64,000 nucleotides of DNA from Evansella halocellulosilytica (GCF_002335745.1 NZ_NIST01000001.1:3968354-4032353), one strand, 5' to 3'. Positions 35,599 through 45,983 are shown, counted from the first letter of the stretch. Notes: generated by a model not told the origin, from the sequence alone. A program made the numbers and translations.

Positions 35599-37590
35599 TT
35601 ATTGATATTGTTTTAATTCTTCATACGTATATTCATAAGGTGATGCTTCATATTGCTCTTCATTTATATAGAGTAATAAATAGCCTGATTCCCCTGGCGC
35701 TACTGTCATCGGTAATTCAAAACGTTCAGTTTCCCTAATATCACGATCAATAATCATTCGAGGTTCACTATTCATCATATCCATGACAGATATTTGCACT
35801 CGAAAGGTTTCGTCACCATTATCATTACCATCCAATTCAACTCTGAATGGCACATTTACTGAAATTGGCTCTTCCTCAGGTTCTTCTTCTGGCTCTGGAC
35901 CGAGAGAAAAGACTACCGTCACATCTGTTCTTTCACGAATCTCCGTACCTCTTTGCGGATCTTGAGAAATAACTTTACCTTCTTCTATCGTCGGATGATG
36001 CTCGTCTTCAAAATTTAAATCAAGTAATGCATTTGATCCTATCGTATTTGCAACTTCATCTCGTGTCATTCCTGATAAATTATCCATAATATATGTTGGC
36101 CGTTCACTTACAACTAGTGTTACGACTGTCTCATGAGGAATAATTAAGTCACCAGCATCCGGGGATTGTGATAATACTGTATCATCATCATAATCAGATG
36201 TTTCCCGAAACTCGATTTCGATATCCTCAAATTCTTCCAGTTCCCTCTCAGCTCTTTCAAGAGAATGACCGACTACATCTGTCATCTCTTTCGGTTCAAC
36301 TCCTTCACTGACATACAAGGTTATTCTCGTACCTTCTTTTACCGTTGCACCGGCACGAGGATTGTGAGAGAGCACTAATCCTTCTTCTATCTCATCGTCA
36401 TAACGCCATTCTTCCTCAACTTCTAAATTTAATTCACGTAATTGTTCTGCCGCTTCCTCAGCTTCTATCCCGACTAAGTCATCTGGGATTGTCACATCAT
36501 CGACATGAAGCCAGCTCGGGATTAATGCAAAGGCTACATATAATGCTCCGAACAAAAACAAGATTGATAAAATAATTGCAATTAGCCAATATTTTACGCC
36601 TTTTTTCTTTTTCTTAGGTGGGTCATTTTTCGGTTCATTCGATACTTTTGTCTTTTGATCATGAATGAATGTTTTATTTTCGTCATCTACTTGTTCATCT
36701 TTTATAACAGGCATCGCTTTTGTTGCATCTTCTGAAGGTTGTGGGAGTTCAAAACGTTTCTCTGATGCACGATAAGAACTAAAAACTGTATGCAAGTCTT
36801 CTAACAATTCATCCGCTGACAAGAATCGGACTGACGGATCCTTTGCCGTTGCTTTTAGAACTACATTTTCTACACTTTGCAGTAACGATGGATCTCGTTC
36901 TTTTAGTAAAGGCAACGGAGTTTGAAGGTGTTTAATCGCAACAGAAACAGCTGTATCACCTTGAAACGGCACTTCACCCATTAACATTTCATACATAACA
37001 ATACCCAAAGAATAAATGTCCGACTGATACGTAACATTTCCACCACGTGCTTGTTCCGGTGACAAATAATGGACGGAACCTAACACAGAATTCGTATGTG
37101 TGATCGTTGCTTCGCTTATCGCTCTCGCAATTCCGAAATCCGTTACTTTTGCCTGTCCATCTTGACTAATTAATATGTTATGTGGTTTCAAATCACGATG
37201 AATAATATGATTTTCATGGGCATGTGAAACAGCTGATGCAATTTGTTCCATAAACGCAACAGCTTCATGAACATTAATTTTGCCTCTTTGATTGATATAA
37301 TCTTTTAATGTAAGTCCTTCGACATACTCCATGACAATATAATAAAGGTCTTTTTCTTCACCAACATCGTATATATTCACAACATTCGGATGAGATAAGC
37401 TTGTTGCTGCTTGAGCCTCTCTACGAAAACGGCGAATGAACTCATCGTCCCTAGAGAACTGGGATTTCAATACTTTAACAGCAACTTTGCGGTCTAGTAT
37501 GATGTCATGGGCTAAATATACATCTGCCATGCCTCCGCCGCCAATTGGCTTTATTATTTCATAACGTTCATTAATTCGTTCATCCCTCAT
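35599..37590 (-). CDS. prkC: PASTA-domain Ser/Thr protein kinase PrkC
   Basis: A membrane kinase that senses peptidoglycan fragments and controls germination and cell-wall processes. It has 663 residues: kinase domain with glycine loop IGGGGMADVY, Lys39, HRDLKPHN (Asp133) and DFG (151-153); a linker; one membrane helix near 328-352; three PASTA repeats (about 357-555); and a C-terminal beta-sandwich-like region (about 575-650). Its ATG overlaps the prpC stop by four bases, coupling kinase and phosphatase. Confidence 0.96.
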   Translation of the reverse strand: MRDERINERYEIIKPIGGGGMADVYLAHDIILDRKVAVKVLKSQFSRDDEFIRRFRREAQAATSLSHPNVVNIYDVGEEKDLYYIVMEYVEGLTLKDYINQRGKINVHEAVAFMEQIASAVSHAHENHIIHRDLKPHNILISQDGQAKVTDFGIARAISEATITHTNSVLGSVHYLSPEQARGGNVTYQSDIYSLGIVMYEMLMGEVPFQGDTAVSVAIKHLQTPLPLLKERDPSLLQSVENVVLKATAKDPSVRFLSADELLEDLHTVFSSYRASEKRFELPQPSEDATKAMPVIKDEQVDDENKTFIHDQKTKVSNEPKNDPPKKKKKGVKYWLIAIILSILFLFGALYVAFALIPSWLHVDDVTIPDDLVGIEAEEAAEQLRELNLEVEEEWRYDDEIEEGLVLSHNPRAGATVKEGTRITLYVSEGVEPKEMTDVVGHSLERAERELEEFEDIEIEFRETSDYDDDTVLSQSPDAGDLIIPHETVVTLVVSERPTYIMDNLSGMTRDEVANTIGSNALLDLNFEDEHHPTIEEGKVISQDPQRGTEIRERTDVTVVFSLGPEPEEEPEEEPISVNVPFRVELDGNDNGDETFRVQISVMDMMNSEPRMIIDRDIRETERFELPMTVAPGESGYLLLYINEEQYEASPYEYTYEELKQYQ

Positions 37591-38348
37591 GCTTTATTCA
37601 CTTCCTCTGGCGTATATCTATATCGGACAATTGCAATCGATACATTATCTTCGCCACCACGTTCATTTGCAAGTGTGATAAGTCTGTCAGCTATTTCTGA
37701 TAAAGTTTTATCATCTTTAAGTTCACTTGAAATATCAGCATCGCCCATCATATCTGTCAGCCCATCAGAACAGAGAAGGAGCCATGACCCTTTTTCCCAA
37801 TCCATCGTATGAACATCAACTTTGACAGACCGTTCTGTGCCTAACGCCCGCAACACCACATTTTTACGAGGATGATTCACTGCTTCGTCTTCTGTAATTT
37901 GACCAGTCCTAACGAGTTCTCCGACTAGTGAATGATCATTTGTCAGTTGCTTCATCTCTTCATTCGTACTTTTCAAATAAACACGTGAATCACCGACATG
38001 ACCAATTGAAATAAAGTCTTCATTGCATACTGCCACCACTAAAGTCGTTCCCATACCTTCACAATTTTCATTCTGTTGGGCATGATTAAATAGTCGTTCG
38101 TTTACATCCGAAATAGCATTATGTAACCATTCTTCTGTCTCTTTCGGTGTAAGCGGCTCATGTACTTGATTCCATTTTTCAAGCATAAGCTCTTTTGTCA
38201 TCTGACTTGCCACATCACCCGCTTGATGACCTCCCATTCCATCTGCTACTAGAACGATCGTTTGCCCCCAATCTTTTTTTGAAAAAGCCCCATCATCTTC
38301 ATTGTGACGGCGTATTTGCCCTACATCTGTGCGAAAGACTGCTTCCAT
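37587..38348 (-). CDS. prpC: PP2C-type Ser/Thr phosphatase PrpC
   Basis: A cytoplasmic metal-dependent phosphatase that reverses PrkC phosphorylation. It has 253 residues with TDVGQIRRHNEDD, VADGMGGHQAGDVAS, LCSDGLTDMM and GGEDNVS, which hold the metal-binding aspartates. SD GGGGATAAGG precedes the ATG. rlmN, expected directly upstream from B. subtilis synteny, is absent. Confidence 0.96.
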   Translation of the reverse strand: MEAVFRTDVGQIRRHNEDDGAFSKKDWGQTIVLVADGMGGHQAGDVASQMTKELMLEKWNQVHEPLTPKETEEWLHNAISDVNERLFNHAQQNENCEGMGTTLVVAVCNEDFISIGHVGDSRVYLKSTNEEMKQLTNDHSLVGELVRTGQITEDEAVNHPRKNVVLRALGTERSVKVDVHTMDWEKGSWLLLCSDGLTDMMGDADISSELKDDKTLSEIADRLITLANERGGEDNVSIAIVRYRYTPEEVNKA

Positions 38349-38437
38349 ATTCCTTATCCCCTCACTTCTTCTTTACGCTTCTTTCAATTTACAATTCGAA
38401 CACCTATTTTGAAAAAGTTCATTTGTTTCCGCTAAAT

Positions 38438-38564
38438 ATTATGAGCAAATATGAGCATCATTCGTTTTCATAACTGAGATAACCATTAACGTTACTCATT
38501 CGTCAATAAAATGAAGAATTCCTTTGATTTATTAGTAAATTCAGCTATTTTATTTGCTCATAAT
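38438..38564. repeat. 127-bp element with perfect 13-bp terminal inverted repeats
   Basis: ATTATGAGCAAAT at 38438-38450 is repeated perfectly in inverted orientation at 38552-38564. The element is bounded on both sides by AAAT (38434-38437 and 38565-38568), compatible with a 4-bp target duplication. It has no coding capacity and lies in the prpC-rsmB gap where rlmN is normally found. The sequence is AT-rich, so chance cannot be excluded. Confidence 0.5.
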
Positions 38565-38571
38565 AAATCAA

Positions 38572-39927
38572 TTATTTCTTTACTAGTGCAGAAATAAAAA
38601 ATCCATCAGTTCCATAGTCACCCGGGAACAGCTGTATCATTCCTCTGTTTTCATTCATAGTACGTTGGACTTCAACTGGTAGTCGATCTTTTAACGTTTC
38701 ATCTATATGTGCATTTGGACAAGAATGAATAAAGGAACGTATATTTTCTTCATTTTCTTCTTGATCAACAGTACATGTACTATATACAAGTGTACCGTTT
38801 GTTTTCAACAATGGCCAAACTGAGTGAAGTATCTCCTTTTGGATTTCTGCCAATTGATAGATATCTTCTTCTTTCTTCGTCCATTTGATATCAGGTTTTC
38901 GCTGTATGACTCCTAAACCAGAACAAGGTGCATCAACTAATATACGGTCAAAGCTTTCCACTTCAAACTGATCGCTTGCCTTTCTTGCATCTAATGATTG
39001 TGCCGTCACATTTTTTATCTCCAGCCGTTCGACTTGCTGCATAATTAATTTTACTTTATGTGGATGAATATCTAATGCATGAATTTCTCCCGTATGATCT
39101 AACATTTCTGCGATATGGGTCGTTTTCCCTCCAGGAGCTGCACATGCATCTAAAATATGTTCATCTTGTTGAACACCAAGAGCATGAGCAACTAGCATCG
39201 AACCTTCATCTTGAATCGTAATCCAACCATGTTTAAATGCTTGCGTATGACTTAACGAACCTTTTTGTATAATAATGCTTTCTGGCAGAAGATCACTTTT
39301 CCTCGCTTCAATTCCCTCTTCTGAAAGTGAGTGTAACACTTCATCTACCGTTACACGACTTACATTTACTCGTGCTGAATGAGTTGGATGTAATAAATTA
39401 CTTGCTGCCATTCTCTCAGTCTTTTCAAGGCCGTATTGATTTGTCCAACGATCAATTAACCAATACGGATGGCTTGTTTTTACAGCTACTTTTTCAATTT
39501 CGTCAAGTACATCGTCTACATTTGGCAAACCTTCCCGCTGGACCGAACGTAATATTCCATTGACCATCCCTGATATACCTTTATGGCCTCTTTTCTTCGC
39601 TATTTGTACAGCCTCATTTATCGCAGCATGATCGGGAATTCGCTCTAAAAATACGAATTGATATAATGTGAGCCTTAATAAAATCCGCACCCAGTCTTCC
39701 AATTTATGAAGTGGCCTTTTTGAAAAAGGAGTTAAATAAAAATCTAACGTCTTTTGACGTTGGATCGTTCCATAGACGATTTCTGTTAAAAGCGGGACAT
39801 CTCTTTTATTTAACTTAGATTTTGTAATCATGTCATTTAAAAGCAGGTGACTGTATGCTTGATTTTTTTCGATTTTTAAAAGTGTTTCTAATGCTACTTC
39901 TCGAACATTTACTTGTTGTTGTTTCAT
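38572..39927 (-). CDS. rsmB: 16S rRNA (cytosine-967-C5)-methyltransferase
   Basis: A 451-residue RNA methyltransferase. The N-terminal NusB-like RNA-binding domain (about 1-140) precedes a Rossmann domain with LDACAAPGGKTTHIAE (SAM binding), DAPCSGLGVIQRKPD, and the catalytic YSTCTVDQEENE. SD AGGAG precedes the ATG, 1 bp after the fmt stop. Its order after fmt is conserved. Confidence 0.96.
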   Translation of the reverse strand: MKQQQVNVREVALETLLKIEKNQAYSHLLLNDMITKSKLNKRDVPLLTEIVYGTIQRQKTLDFYLTPFSKRPLHKLEDWVRILLRLTLYQFVFLERIPDHAAINEAVQIAKKRGHKGISGMVNGILRSVQREGLPNVDDVLDEIEKVAVKTSHPYWLIDRWTNQYGLEKTERMAASNLLHPTHSARVNVSRVTVDEVLHSLSEEGIEARKSDLLPESIIIQKGSLSHTQAFKHGWITIQDEGSMLVAHALGVQQDEHILDACAAPGGKTTHIAEMLDHTGEIHALDIHPHKVKLIMQQVERLEIKNVTAQSLDARKASDQFEVESFDRILVDAPCSGLGVIQRKPDIKWTKKEEDIYQLAEIQKEILHSVWPLLKTNGTLVYSTCTVDQEENEENIRSFIHSCPNAHIDETLKDRLPVEVQRTMNENRGMIQLFPGDYGTDGFFISALVKK

Positions 39928-39928
39928 G

Positions 39929-40870
39929 CTAATCTCCTAACAAAGTCCCTATTGAAATCGAACTTCCTGCTCCGTGAAGAAAGGTGTGAACATCCATTTT
40001 TTTCTTACCAGATGGTTGTACTTCCTTCAGCATTATGACAGTTCCTTCTCCACAGGCTACATAGATTGATTCTTCAGCTAATTTTATTATCATTCCCGGT
40101 CTTTCACTCGTCGTTTCATTTGTTTTTTCAGACCACCATATTTTCAGCCGCTTCTCATTTAAAGTCGTATAAGCAACAGGCCATGGGGCCAACCCGCGTA
40201 TTTGATTATAAATTTGCTCAGCTGTTTTGCTCCAAACTACTTTTTCTTGTTCTTTCGAAATATTCGGAGAATAAGTAACTTCCGTTTCGTCTTGCTCTAC
40301 CGCTTGAATTGTACCTTCTTCAATCATTGGTAATGTTTTTAACAATAAATCTGCACCTAACTGACTTAACTTATCATGCATAGTACCTGTTGTATCCTTT
40401 TCCTCAATTGCAATAGATTCTTGTGTCAAAATATCTCCGGCATCTAATTTCTCAACCATATACATGATTGTAATACCCGTTTCTTTTTTTCCATCTATAA
40501 CAGCTTGATGAATCGGGGCACCGCCACGATATTCAGGCAGTAATGAAGCGTGGACATTAATGCACCCTAACGGTGGGATATCTAATAATTCTCTCGGTAA
40601 AATTTGACCGAAAGCAGCTGTTACAATAATATCAGGATTTACTTTTTCTACTTGTTTCCATTCGTCCTCTAACTTAATTTTTTCAGGTTGGAATACAGGA
40701 ATTCCATGCTTCTCTGCTGCTACTTTAACAGGGGGAGGAGTCAGTTCTTTTTTACGCCCTTTTGGACGGTCTGGCTGTGTGACAACCATTACTAGTTCAT
40801 AGCCATTCTTCACTAATGTATTTAGTACTGGTACTGCGAAATCGGGTGTTCCCATAAAAACGACTCTCAT
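39929..40870 (-). CDS. fmt: methionyl-tRNA formyltransferase
   Basis: It formylates initiator Met-tRNA for translation initiation. It has 313 residues, starts MRVVFMGTPDFAVPVL, and has the catalytic CINVHASLLPEYRGGAPIH with Asn and His, then a C-terminal OB-like domain. I chose the inner ATG (40870), seven bases from GAGAGG; an ATG two codons upstream overlaps the SD. The def gene usually just upstream is missing. Confidence 0.96.
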   Translation of the reverse strand: MRVVFMGTPDFAVPVLNTLVKNGYELVMVVTQPDRPKGRKKELTPPPVKVAAEKHGIPVFQPEKIKLEDEWKQVEKVNPDIIVTAAFGQILPRELLDIPPLGCINVHASLLPEYRGGAPIHQAVIDGKKETGITIMYMVEKLDAGDILTQESIAIEEKDTTGTMHDKLSQLGADLLLKTLPMIEEGTIQAVEQDETEVTYSPNISKEQEKVVWSKTAEQIYNQIRGLAPWPVAYTTLNEKRLKIWWSEKTNETTSERPGMIIKLAEESIYVACGEGTVIMLKEVQPSGKKKMDVHTFLHGAGSSISIGTLLGD

Positions 40871-40876
40871 TTGCAT

Positions 40877-41149
40877 TCCTCTCTTTCTACTTTACGAATG
40901 TTTATAGATATTCGAAAAATCTCGCTTTCATTTCCTTAAGCTGTTTTAAAAAAGATTGTTGCTTTTGGATATATATGGTTGTTCGAACCCGCTACTGGTG
41001 GACGCTTTCATCCCATGGCACAAGTTCGACATCTTCTCATGCTGCACTTCATTTGCATTCTCAGTTGCCATTGGCAATGCCTTATGTGCCACACTGTATG
41101 CACCTAGGGGATTTTCGACTATTGCTTGTCCTGTGCTCTGTAGCTGTCT
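40877..41149. other. gap at the usual def position, no gene seen
   Basis: No peptide deformylase motif or supported reading frame is visible on either strand. There is a small hairpin TTGCCA/TGGCAA near 41070. GC content rises toward the repeat that starts near 41150. Confidence 0.6.
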
Positions 41150-41345
41150 GCGTCATCCGACCAAAACGCCACGTCCTGTGGCATGTCAGGCATTAGGACG
41201 TCCTGACGTCGAAGCAACTCGTTAGAGCAGATCTTCGACTCCCCCTCCCGCGCCCTGCGGGAACGCCGAAGTCCACAACATCCTTGTGGAAGCTCGTGAA
41301 GAAATACTAGTCGCTGGAGTCCCCGCCTTTCACTTCTTCGAATGA
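41150..41345. repeat. mosaic structured-repeat locus between fmt and priA
   Basis: This copy holds GCCAC-GTCCT-GTGGC (41168-41182), then GGCATTAGGACGTCCTG. A second part has CCCGC-GCCCT-GCGGG (41247-41261) and TCCACAA-CATCC-TTGTGGA (41272-41290). Order and orientation match the first two modules of the 6-kb locus. The AT-rich third module is missing. Confidence 0.85.
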
Positions 41346-41419
41346 TCAATAAAACTAAAATCTATGCGAAAAGTCCTTTAGTTAAAACATAAAAGTTCTA
41401 CTTTCCATTTAAAAAATCG

Positions 41420-43852
41420 TTAAAGCATCATATAAGGATTCGTATCAATAATGATTGATAAGTCTGTACGGCTCATTTCACCTTGATACGTTTTAATAAT
41501 ATCTTGCAATACTGTTATCAACTTTGGCTCAACTTTGTATTTTACCATGCATTGGTAGCGATATCTATCTTTGATTCGTGGAATCGCTGATGCTACCGGA
41601 CCATAAGTGATCGTGTTCTCAGATAAATTTCCTTTTAAAAATTGAACGATCTTTTCCGTTACTGATATAGCTTTTTGTAAATCAGTATCACTTATATGAA
41701 TTAATGTTAAATAGTAATATGGAGGATATCCTCCTTGTTTTCTTATGTGCATTTCTTTTTGGAAAAATGAGACGTAGTCATGCTCTTTTACGTCCTGAAT
41801 GCTGTAATGGTCAGGAGTGTAAGATTGTATGATGACTTCCCCATGCTTTTCATGTCTGCCCGCTCTTCCGCTCACTTGAGTTAATAATTGAAACGTTCTT
41901 TCTGAAGAGCGAAAATCAGGAAGGTGAAGCATCGAATCGGCTGCGAGGACACCGACTAACGTAATGTTTGGGAAGTCTAATCCTTTTGCAATCATCTGTG
42001 TTCCTAGTAGCACATCACCTTGACCACTGCCAAACTGGCTTAATAACTTTTCATGCGCTCCTTTTTTACGGGTCGTATCAACATCCATCCGAATCACTTC
42101 GATCCCGGGTATCGCTTTTTTTATTTCTTCCTCGACCTTTTGTGTACCTGAGCCGAAAAAACGAATAGAGTCACTTTCACACTCCGGGCAAATCGTTGGG
42201 ACCGTTTCACCGTAACCGCAATAATGACATTGGAGCGATTGGTTCGTACGATGATATGTGAGAGAAATATCACAGTGAGGACATTGTGAAACGTACCCAC
42301 AGTCTCGACACATTATAAATGTCGAATACCCTCTACGGTTTAAAAACAGTACGATTTGCTCATTCTTTTCTTTCCTTTCAAGCATTGCTTCTAACAATTT
42401 ATTGGAAAACATTGACCGGTTGCCGACTTTTAATTCTTCACGCATGTCAATGATGTTAACATCAGGCATCTTAACATCGTTTACTCGTTTATCCATCGTT
42501 AACAAATGATAAACTTCTTTCTGGCCTCTTGCATAACTTTCTAATGAAGGAGTCGCACTCCCTAATATGACCGGACAGTTAAAATAGTCTCCCCGTTTAA
42601 TCGCAACATCTCTTGCATGATATCTCGGAGATTCTTCCTGCTTATAACTCGTTTCGTGTTCTTCATCAATAATAATAATTCCGATATTTTCAAAGGGAGC
42701 AAATATAGCTGAACGCGCTCCTACTACGACGCTAACTTCTTTATTTCGGATTTTACGCCATTCATCATACTTTTCTCCCTTAGATAGTGCACTATGAAGA
42801 ACAGCAACTAGTGACCCGAACCTCTCCTTAAAACGAGTAACCATTTGCGGAGTCAATGAAATTTCCGGGACTAACACAATGGCTTCTTTTCCAGACGATA
42901 GAGCATGTTCAATTGCCTGTAAGTATACTTCTGTTTTTCCGCTTCCAGTGACACCACGCAGTAAAAATGTGCGATGGATATGCTGTTCCATTGCTGAGAT
43001 AATTGGTGATAATGATAGCTGCTGCTCTTCGGTCAGTGATAAAGATTCACTTTTTTTAAACGTTCTTCCTTCATAAGGGTCACGATTGAATGCCATTTCC
43101 TCTTCAAGTAATAACTCTTTTTTTACTAGCGATTGAACAGTTGCTCTTGATACGTTTGCTCTTTCTATGAGCTCGACTACCGGCCATAATTCAGCTTGTT
43201 CATTGATGATAAACGTCAAAAGTTCCTTTTGTTTCTCTGCATTTTTTGGTAAATCTTCTATCAGCTTTTGTAAGTCACTTATTGGCTTATTTCGTTTTAT
43301 CACTTTTCTTTTCTTCTTTGTTTCATTTGTTCCGACGATCGATTCCACAACTAGGTGTCCATTTTTTATTGCTTTTGTAAGCTGTTTTCTTAATTGCTCT
43401 GAGAGCTGCTTATGGATTTCATCCCAATCGAGTTTGTTTGTCGGATTTCGAAACATTTCTTTCAGCTCTTCCGGTAATTTCCGCTGGTCAAATTCTGGGT
43501 TAATCGTAATTTCTTTTTTATATTTTGCTCTCATCGCGGCAGGAAGCATGACTTTCAAAGCGGCTATATGAAAAGACAGTGTCTTCTCTTTCAACCACCA
43601 GCTCAATGATAACAACTCATCTGTTAACGGAGGCTCGACATCGACCACTTCGATAATAGATCTCATTTTTTTTAGTTCATAATCACTTGATTGAACAATG
43701 TCGACGACAAAGCCTTGTACCTTTCGCGGCCCGAACGGAACAACAACTCTGACTCCAGGTACCGTCGTTTCTTCATAGACCTCCGGAATAAGATAATCAA
43801 ATTGACGGTCAGTTTGATTCGCGGCTACATCAACAACAACACGTGCAATCAT
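41420..43852 (-). CDS. priA: primosomal protein N' (replication restart helicase)
   Basis: PriA reloads the replisome at stalled forks. The protein has 810 residues: an N-terminal DNA-binding domain, Walker A LLRGVTGSGKTEVYLQA, DEEHE box, and GSATPSLES. Eight zinc cysteines lie in CRDCGYVSQCPHC and CHYCGYGETVPTICPEC, then LIGTQM-type LLGTQMIAKGLDFPN. Complete. Its start overlaps the coaBC stop by four bases. Confidence 0.97.
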   Translation of the reverse strand: MIARVVVDVAANQTDRQFDYLIPEVYEETTVPGVRVVVPFGPRKVQGFVVDIVQSSDYELKKMRSIIEVVDVEPPLTDELLSLSWWLKEKTLSFHIAALKVMLPAAMRAKYKKEITINPEFDQRKLPEELKEMFRNPTNKLDWDEIHKQLSEQLRKQLTKAIKNGHLVVESIVGTNETKKKRKVIKRNKPISDLQKLIEDLPKNAEKQKELLTFIINEQAELWPVVELIERANVSRATVQSLVKKELLLEEEMAFNRDPYEGRTFKKSESLSLTEEQQLSLSPIISAMEQHIHRTFLLRGVTGSGKTEVYLQAIEHALSSGKEAIVLVPEISLTPQMVTRFKERFGSLVAVLHSALSKGEKYDEWRKIRNKEVSVVVGARSAIFAPFENIGIIIIDEEHETSYKQEESPRYHARDVAIKRGDYFNCPVILGSATPSLESYARGQKEVYHLLTMDKRVNDVKMPDVNIIDMREELKVGNRSMFSNKLLEAMLERKEKNEQIVLFLNRRGYSTFIMCRDCGYVSQCPHCDISLTYHRTNQSLQCHYCGYGETVPTICPECESDSIRFFGSGTQKVEEEIKKAIPGIEVIRMDVDTTRKKGAHEKLLSQFGSGQGDVLLGTQMIAKGLDFPNITLVGVLAADSMLHLPDFRSSERTFQLLTQVSGRAGRHEKHGEVIIQSYTPDHYSIQDVKEHDYVSFFQKEMHIRKQGGYPPYYYLTLIHISDTDLQKAISVTEKIVQFLKGNLSENTITYGPVASAIPRIKDRYRYQCMVKYKVEPKLITVLQDIIKTYQGEMSRTDLSIIIDTNPYMML

Positions 43853-45057
43853 TCTATTGATCCTTTCTGGAACGTCAGTGCTTCATCTAGCAATATTTTT
43901 GCAACTTCAGTTTTAGTGGACATTGGAATCGTGACGCTATCACCAGTACGTTTAAACAGAATGACCTCATTGGTATCACCTTCAAATCCAGAACCAGGAC
44001 TGGAAATTGAATTTGCCGCAATCATATCTACTTTTTTAGACTCGAGCTTTTTCCTTGCATATTTTTCTATATTTTCCGATTCTGCTGCAAAACCGATAAG
44101 GATTTGTTTTGTCCTCTTTTCACCTAACTCTTTTAATATATCTTTCGTCCGCTCCATTTCTATTTTCCAAGGACCTTCCTGTTTCTTCATTTTTTGCTCA
44201 AATGTCATTTTCGGCTTGTAATCTGCTACTGCGGCAGATTTAATCACAATATCCTGGTCAGGAAATGCCCTCATCACTGCCTCATACATTTCTTCTGCTG
44301 ATTGAACATTTATGACTCGAACGCCATGTGGAGGGGTTAATGAGGTTTGTCCAGATATTAAGATAACTTCAGCCCCTCTTTTCGCTGCTTCATTAGCAAT
44401 TGCATAACCCATTTTTCCTGTCGAACGGTTTGTAAAAAAGCGGACGGGGTCAACCTTTTCCCTCGTTGCTCCTGCTGTAACTAAAACCTTTTTACCGTTC
44501 CAATTCTTGTACGCTAATTTCGTAAAGTGATAGTCAATCATTTCTATTAAATCTTCTGGTTCAGTCATTCTTCCTTTTCCTTCGTACCCACATGCCAAGT
44601 AGCCTTCATTCGGCTCAACAAATGTATAACCGTAACCTTCTAATGTTTGCATATTTCTTAACACAGCTGGGTGAGCATACATGTTGACATTCATCGCTGG
44701 TGCGACCATGACAGGCGCTCTAGTTGCTAATAATGTCGTCGTTATCATGTCATCAGCAATACCATTCGCTAATTTTCCGATAATATTTGCAGTTGCCGGA
44801 GCAATGACAACTAAATCAGCCCAATCTGCAACATCGATATGGGCGATTTTCGCTGGATCTTTTTCTTCAAATGTATTTGTATAAACGCGATCACGAGATA
44901 AAGCTTGAAATGTTAATGGGGTCACAAACTGTTGTGCCGATGATGTCATCATGACTTTAACATCGTAACCGTTTTGAACAAGCTTGCTCGTTAATGCTGC
45001 TGCTTTAAAAACAGCAATTCCACCGCTAACACATAATAATACTTTTTTCTTTTCCAT
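43849..45057 (-). CDS. coaBC: bifunctional phosphopantothenoylcysteine decarboxylase / phosphopantothenate-cysteine ligase
   Basis: This two-domain enzyme carries out two steps of coenzyme A synthesis. It has 402 residues. The N-terminal flavin-dependent CoaC part has CVSGGIAVFKAA, catalytic His in HIDVADWAD, MNVNMYAHPAV and LACGYEGKGRM. The CoaB part starts near residue 190 with VLVTAGATREKVDPVRF and TNRSTGKMGYAIA. SD GGAGGCG precedes the ATG. It sits between rpoZ and priA. Confidence 0.97.
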   Translation of the reverse strand: MEKKKVLLCVSGGIAVFKAAALTSKLVQNGYDVKVMMTSSAQQFVTPLTFQALSRDRVYTNTFEEKDPAKIAHIDVADWADLVVIAPATANIIGKLANGIADDMITTTLLATRAPVMVAPAMNVNMYAHPAVLRNMQTLEGYGYTFVEPNEGYLACGYEGKGRMTEPEDLIEMIDYHFTKLAYKNWNGKKVLVTAGATREKVDPVRFFTNRSTGKMGYAIANEAAKRGAEVILISGQTSLTPPHGVRVINVQSAEEMYEAVMRAFPDQDIVIKSAAVADYKPKMTFEQKMKKQEGPWKIEMERTKDILKELGEKRTKQILIGFAAESENIEKYARKKLESKKVDMIAANSISSPGSGFEGDTNEVILFKRTGDSVTIPMSTKTEVAKILLDEALTFQKGSIE

Positions 45058-45145
45058 CTATGTTCGCCTCCAACATATTTCCTCTATTGCTTCTACTATA
45101 TACTAACGATACCGAAAAAAGCTGTGAAAAAAAAGAAAAACAACC

Positions 45146-45367
45146 TTATACAAGGCTGTTTTCATTCTTTGCACTCTCATATGTTAATTTTTCTGCATCA
45201 ATTTCTTCTAATGCTTTACCGACAAAATTGACAGACTTTGACTTTTCTGGTTTTTGAAACAACTCGGGGTTTTCGCGAAGCTGACGAGCTCTGTGTGATG
45301 ATACTGTCACGAGAGTATACTTCGAATTAATTTTTGTCATTAATGAATCAATCGATGGATTTAACAT
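45146..45367 (-). CDS. rpoZ: RNA polymerase omega subunit
   Basis: A 73-residue subunit that helps assemble RNA polymerase. It has [20 protein letters not shown] at the start, then SSHRARQL, and [10 protein letters not shown] near the C-terminus, all typical of omega. The ATG at 45367 has GAGGAGTG upstream. It follows gmk by 4 bp, a conserved Bacillus pair. Confidence 0.95.
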   Translation of the reverse strand: MLNPSIDSLMTKINSKYTLVTVSSHRARQLRENPELFQKPEKSKSVNFVGKALEEIDAEKLTYESAKNENSLV

Positions 45368-45371
45368 GTAA

Positions 45372-45983
45372 TCACTCCTCAACAAGTTCTTTATAAATAT
45401 GAATGAGTCTTTCTTTTTTACAATTTTCTGCAGTAACAATCGATTTAATTCTTTCAACAGCTAACTCGACTTCATCATTTTCTACAACGTAGTCGTATTT
45501 ATCCATTAAGTCTATTTCTTCTTTTGCGATCGTCATACGGCTGTCAATTAAATCTTTCGTTTCTGTCCCTCTTCCTTCAATACGACTTCTTAACTCTTTT
45601 AAGCTCGGAGGCATCAAAAAGATAAAAACACCTTCTGGGAATGTCTTTTTCACTTGTAAAGCACCTTGAACCTCAATTTCTAAAATAACATCCTTGCCCG
45701 AGGCTAACGTCTCTTCGACGTATTTACGCGGTGTGCCGTAATAATTGTCAACATATTGAGCCCATTCCAACAACTCATTTTCTTCAATCATCCGCTTAAA
45801 CTCTTCTTTTGATTTAAAAAAGTAATTGACTCCGTCAACTTCGCCTTCTCGTGGATTTCGAGTTGTAGCAGAGACAGAATATTGAATATGTGTATCATGC
45901 TGCCTTAATGCACCGCAGACGGTACCTTTTCCTACCCCAGAAGGCCCGGATAAAACAATTAATAAACCTTTTTCCCTTTTCAT
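45372..45983 (-). CDS. gmk: guanylate kinase
   Basis: It phosphorylates GMP to GDP. It has 203 residues with P-loop [12 protein letters not shown] near the N-terminus, then [20 protein letters not shown] (GMP binding) and [26 protein letters not shown] precedes the ATG at 45983; an upstream in-frame ATG overlaps this SD. A 500-bp repeat-containing gap separates it from remA, although the two are close in B. subtilis. Confidence 0.97.
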   Translation of the reverse strand: MKREKGLLIVLSGPSGVGKGTVCGALRQHDTHIQYSVSATTRNPREGEVDGVNYFFKSKEEFKRMIEENELLEWAQYVDNYYGTPRKYVEETLASGKDVILEIEVQGALQVKKTFPEGVFIFLMPPSLKELRSRIEGRGTETKDLIDSRMTIAKEEIDLMDKYDYVVENDEVELAVERIKSIVTAENCKKERLIHIYKELVEE

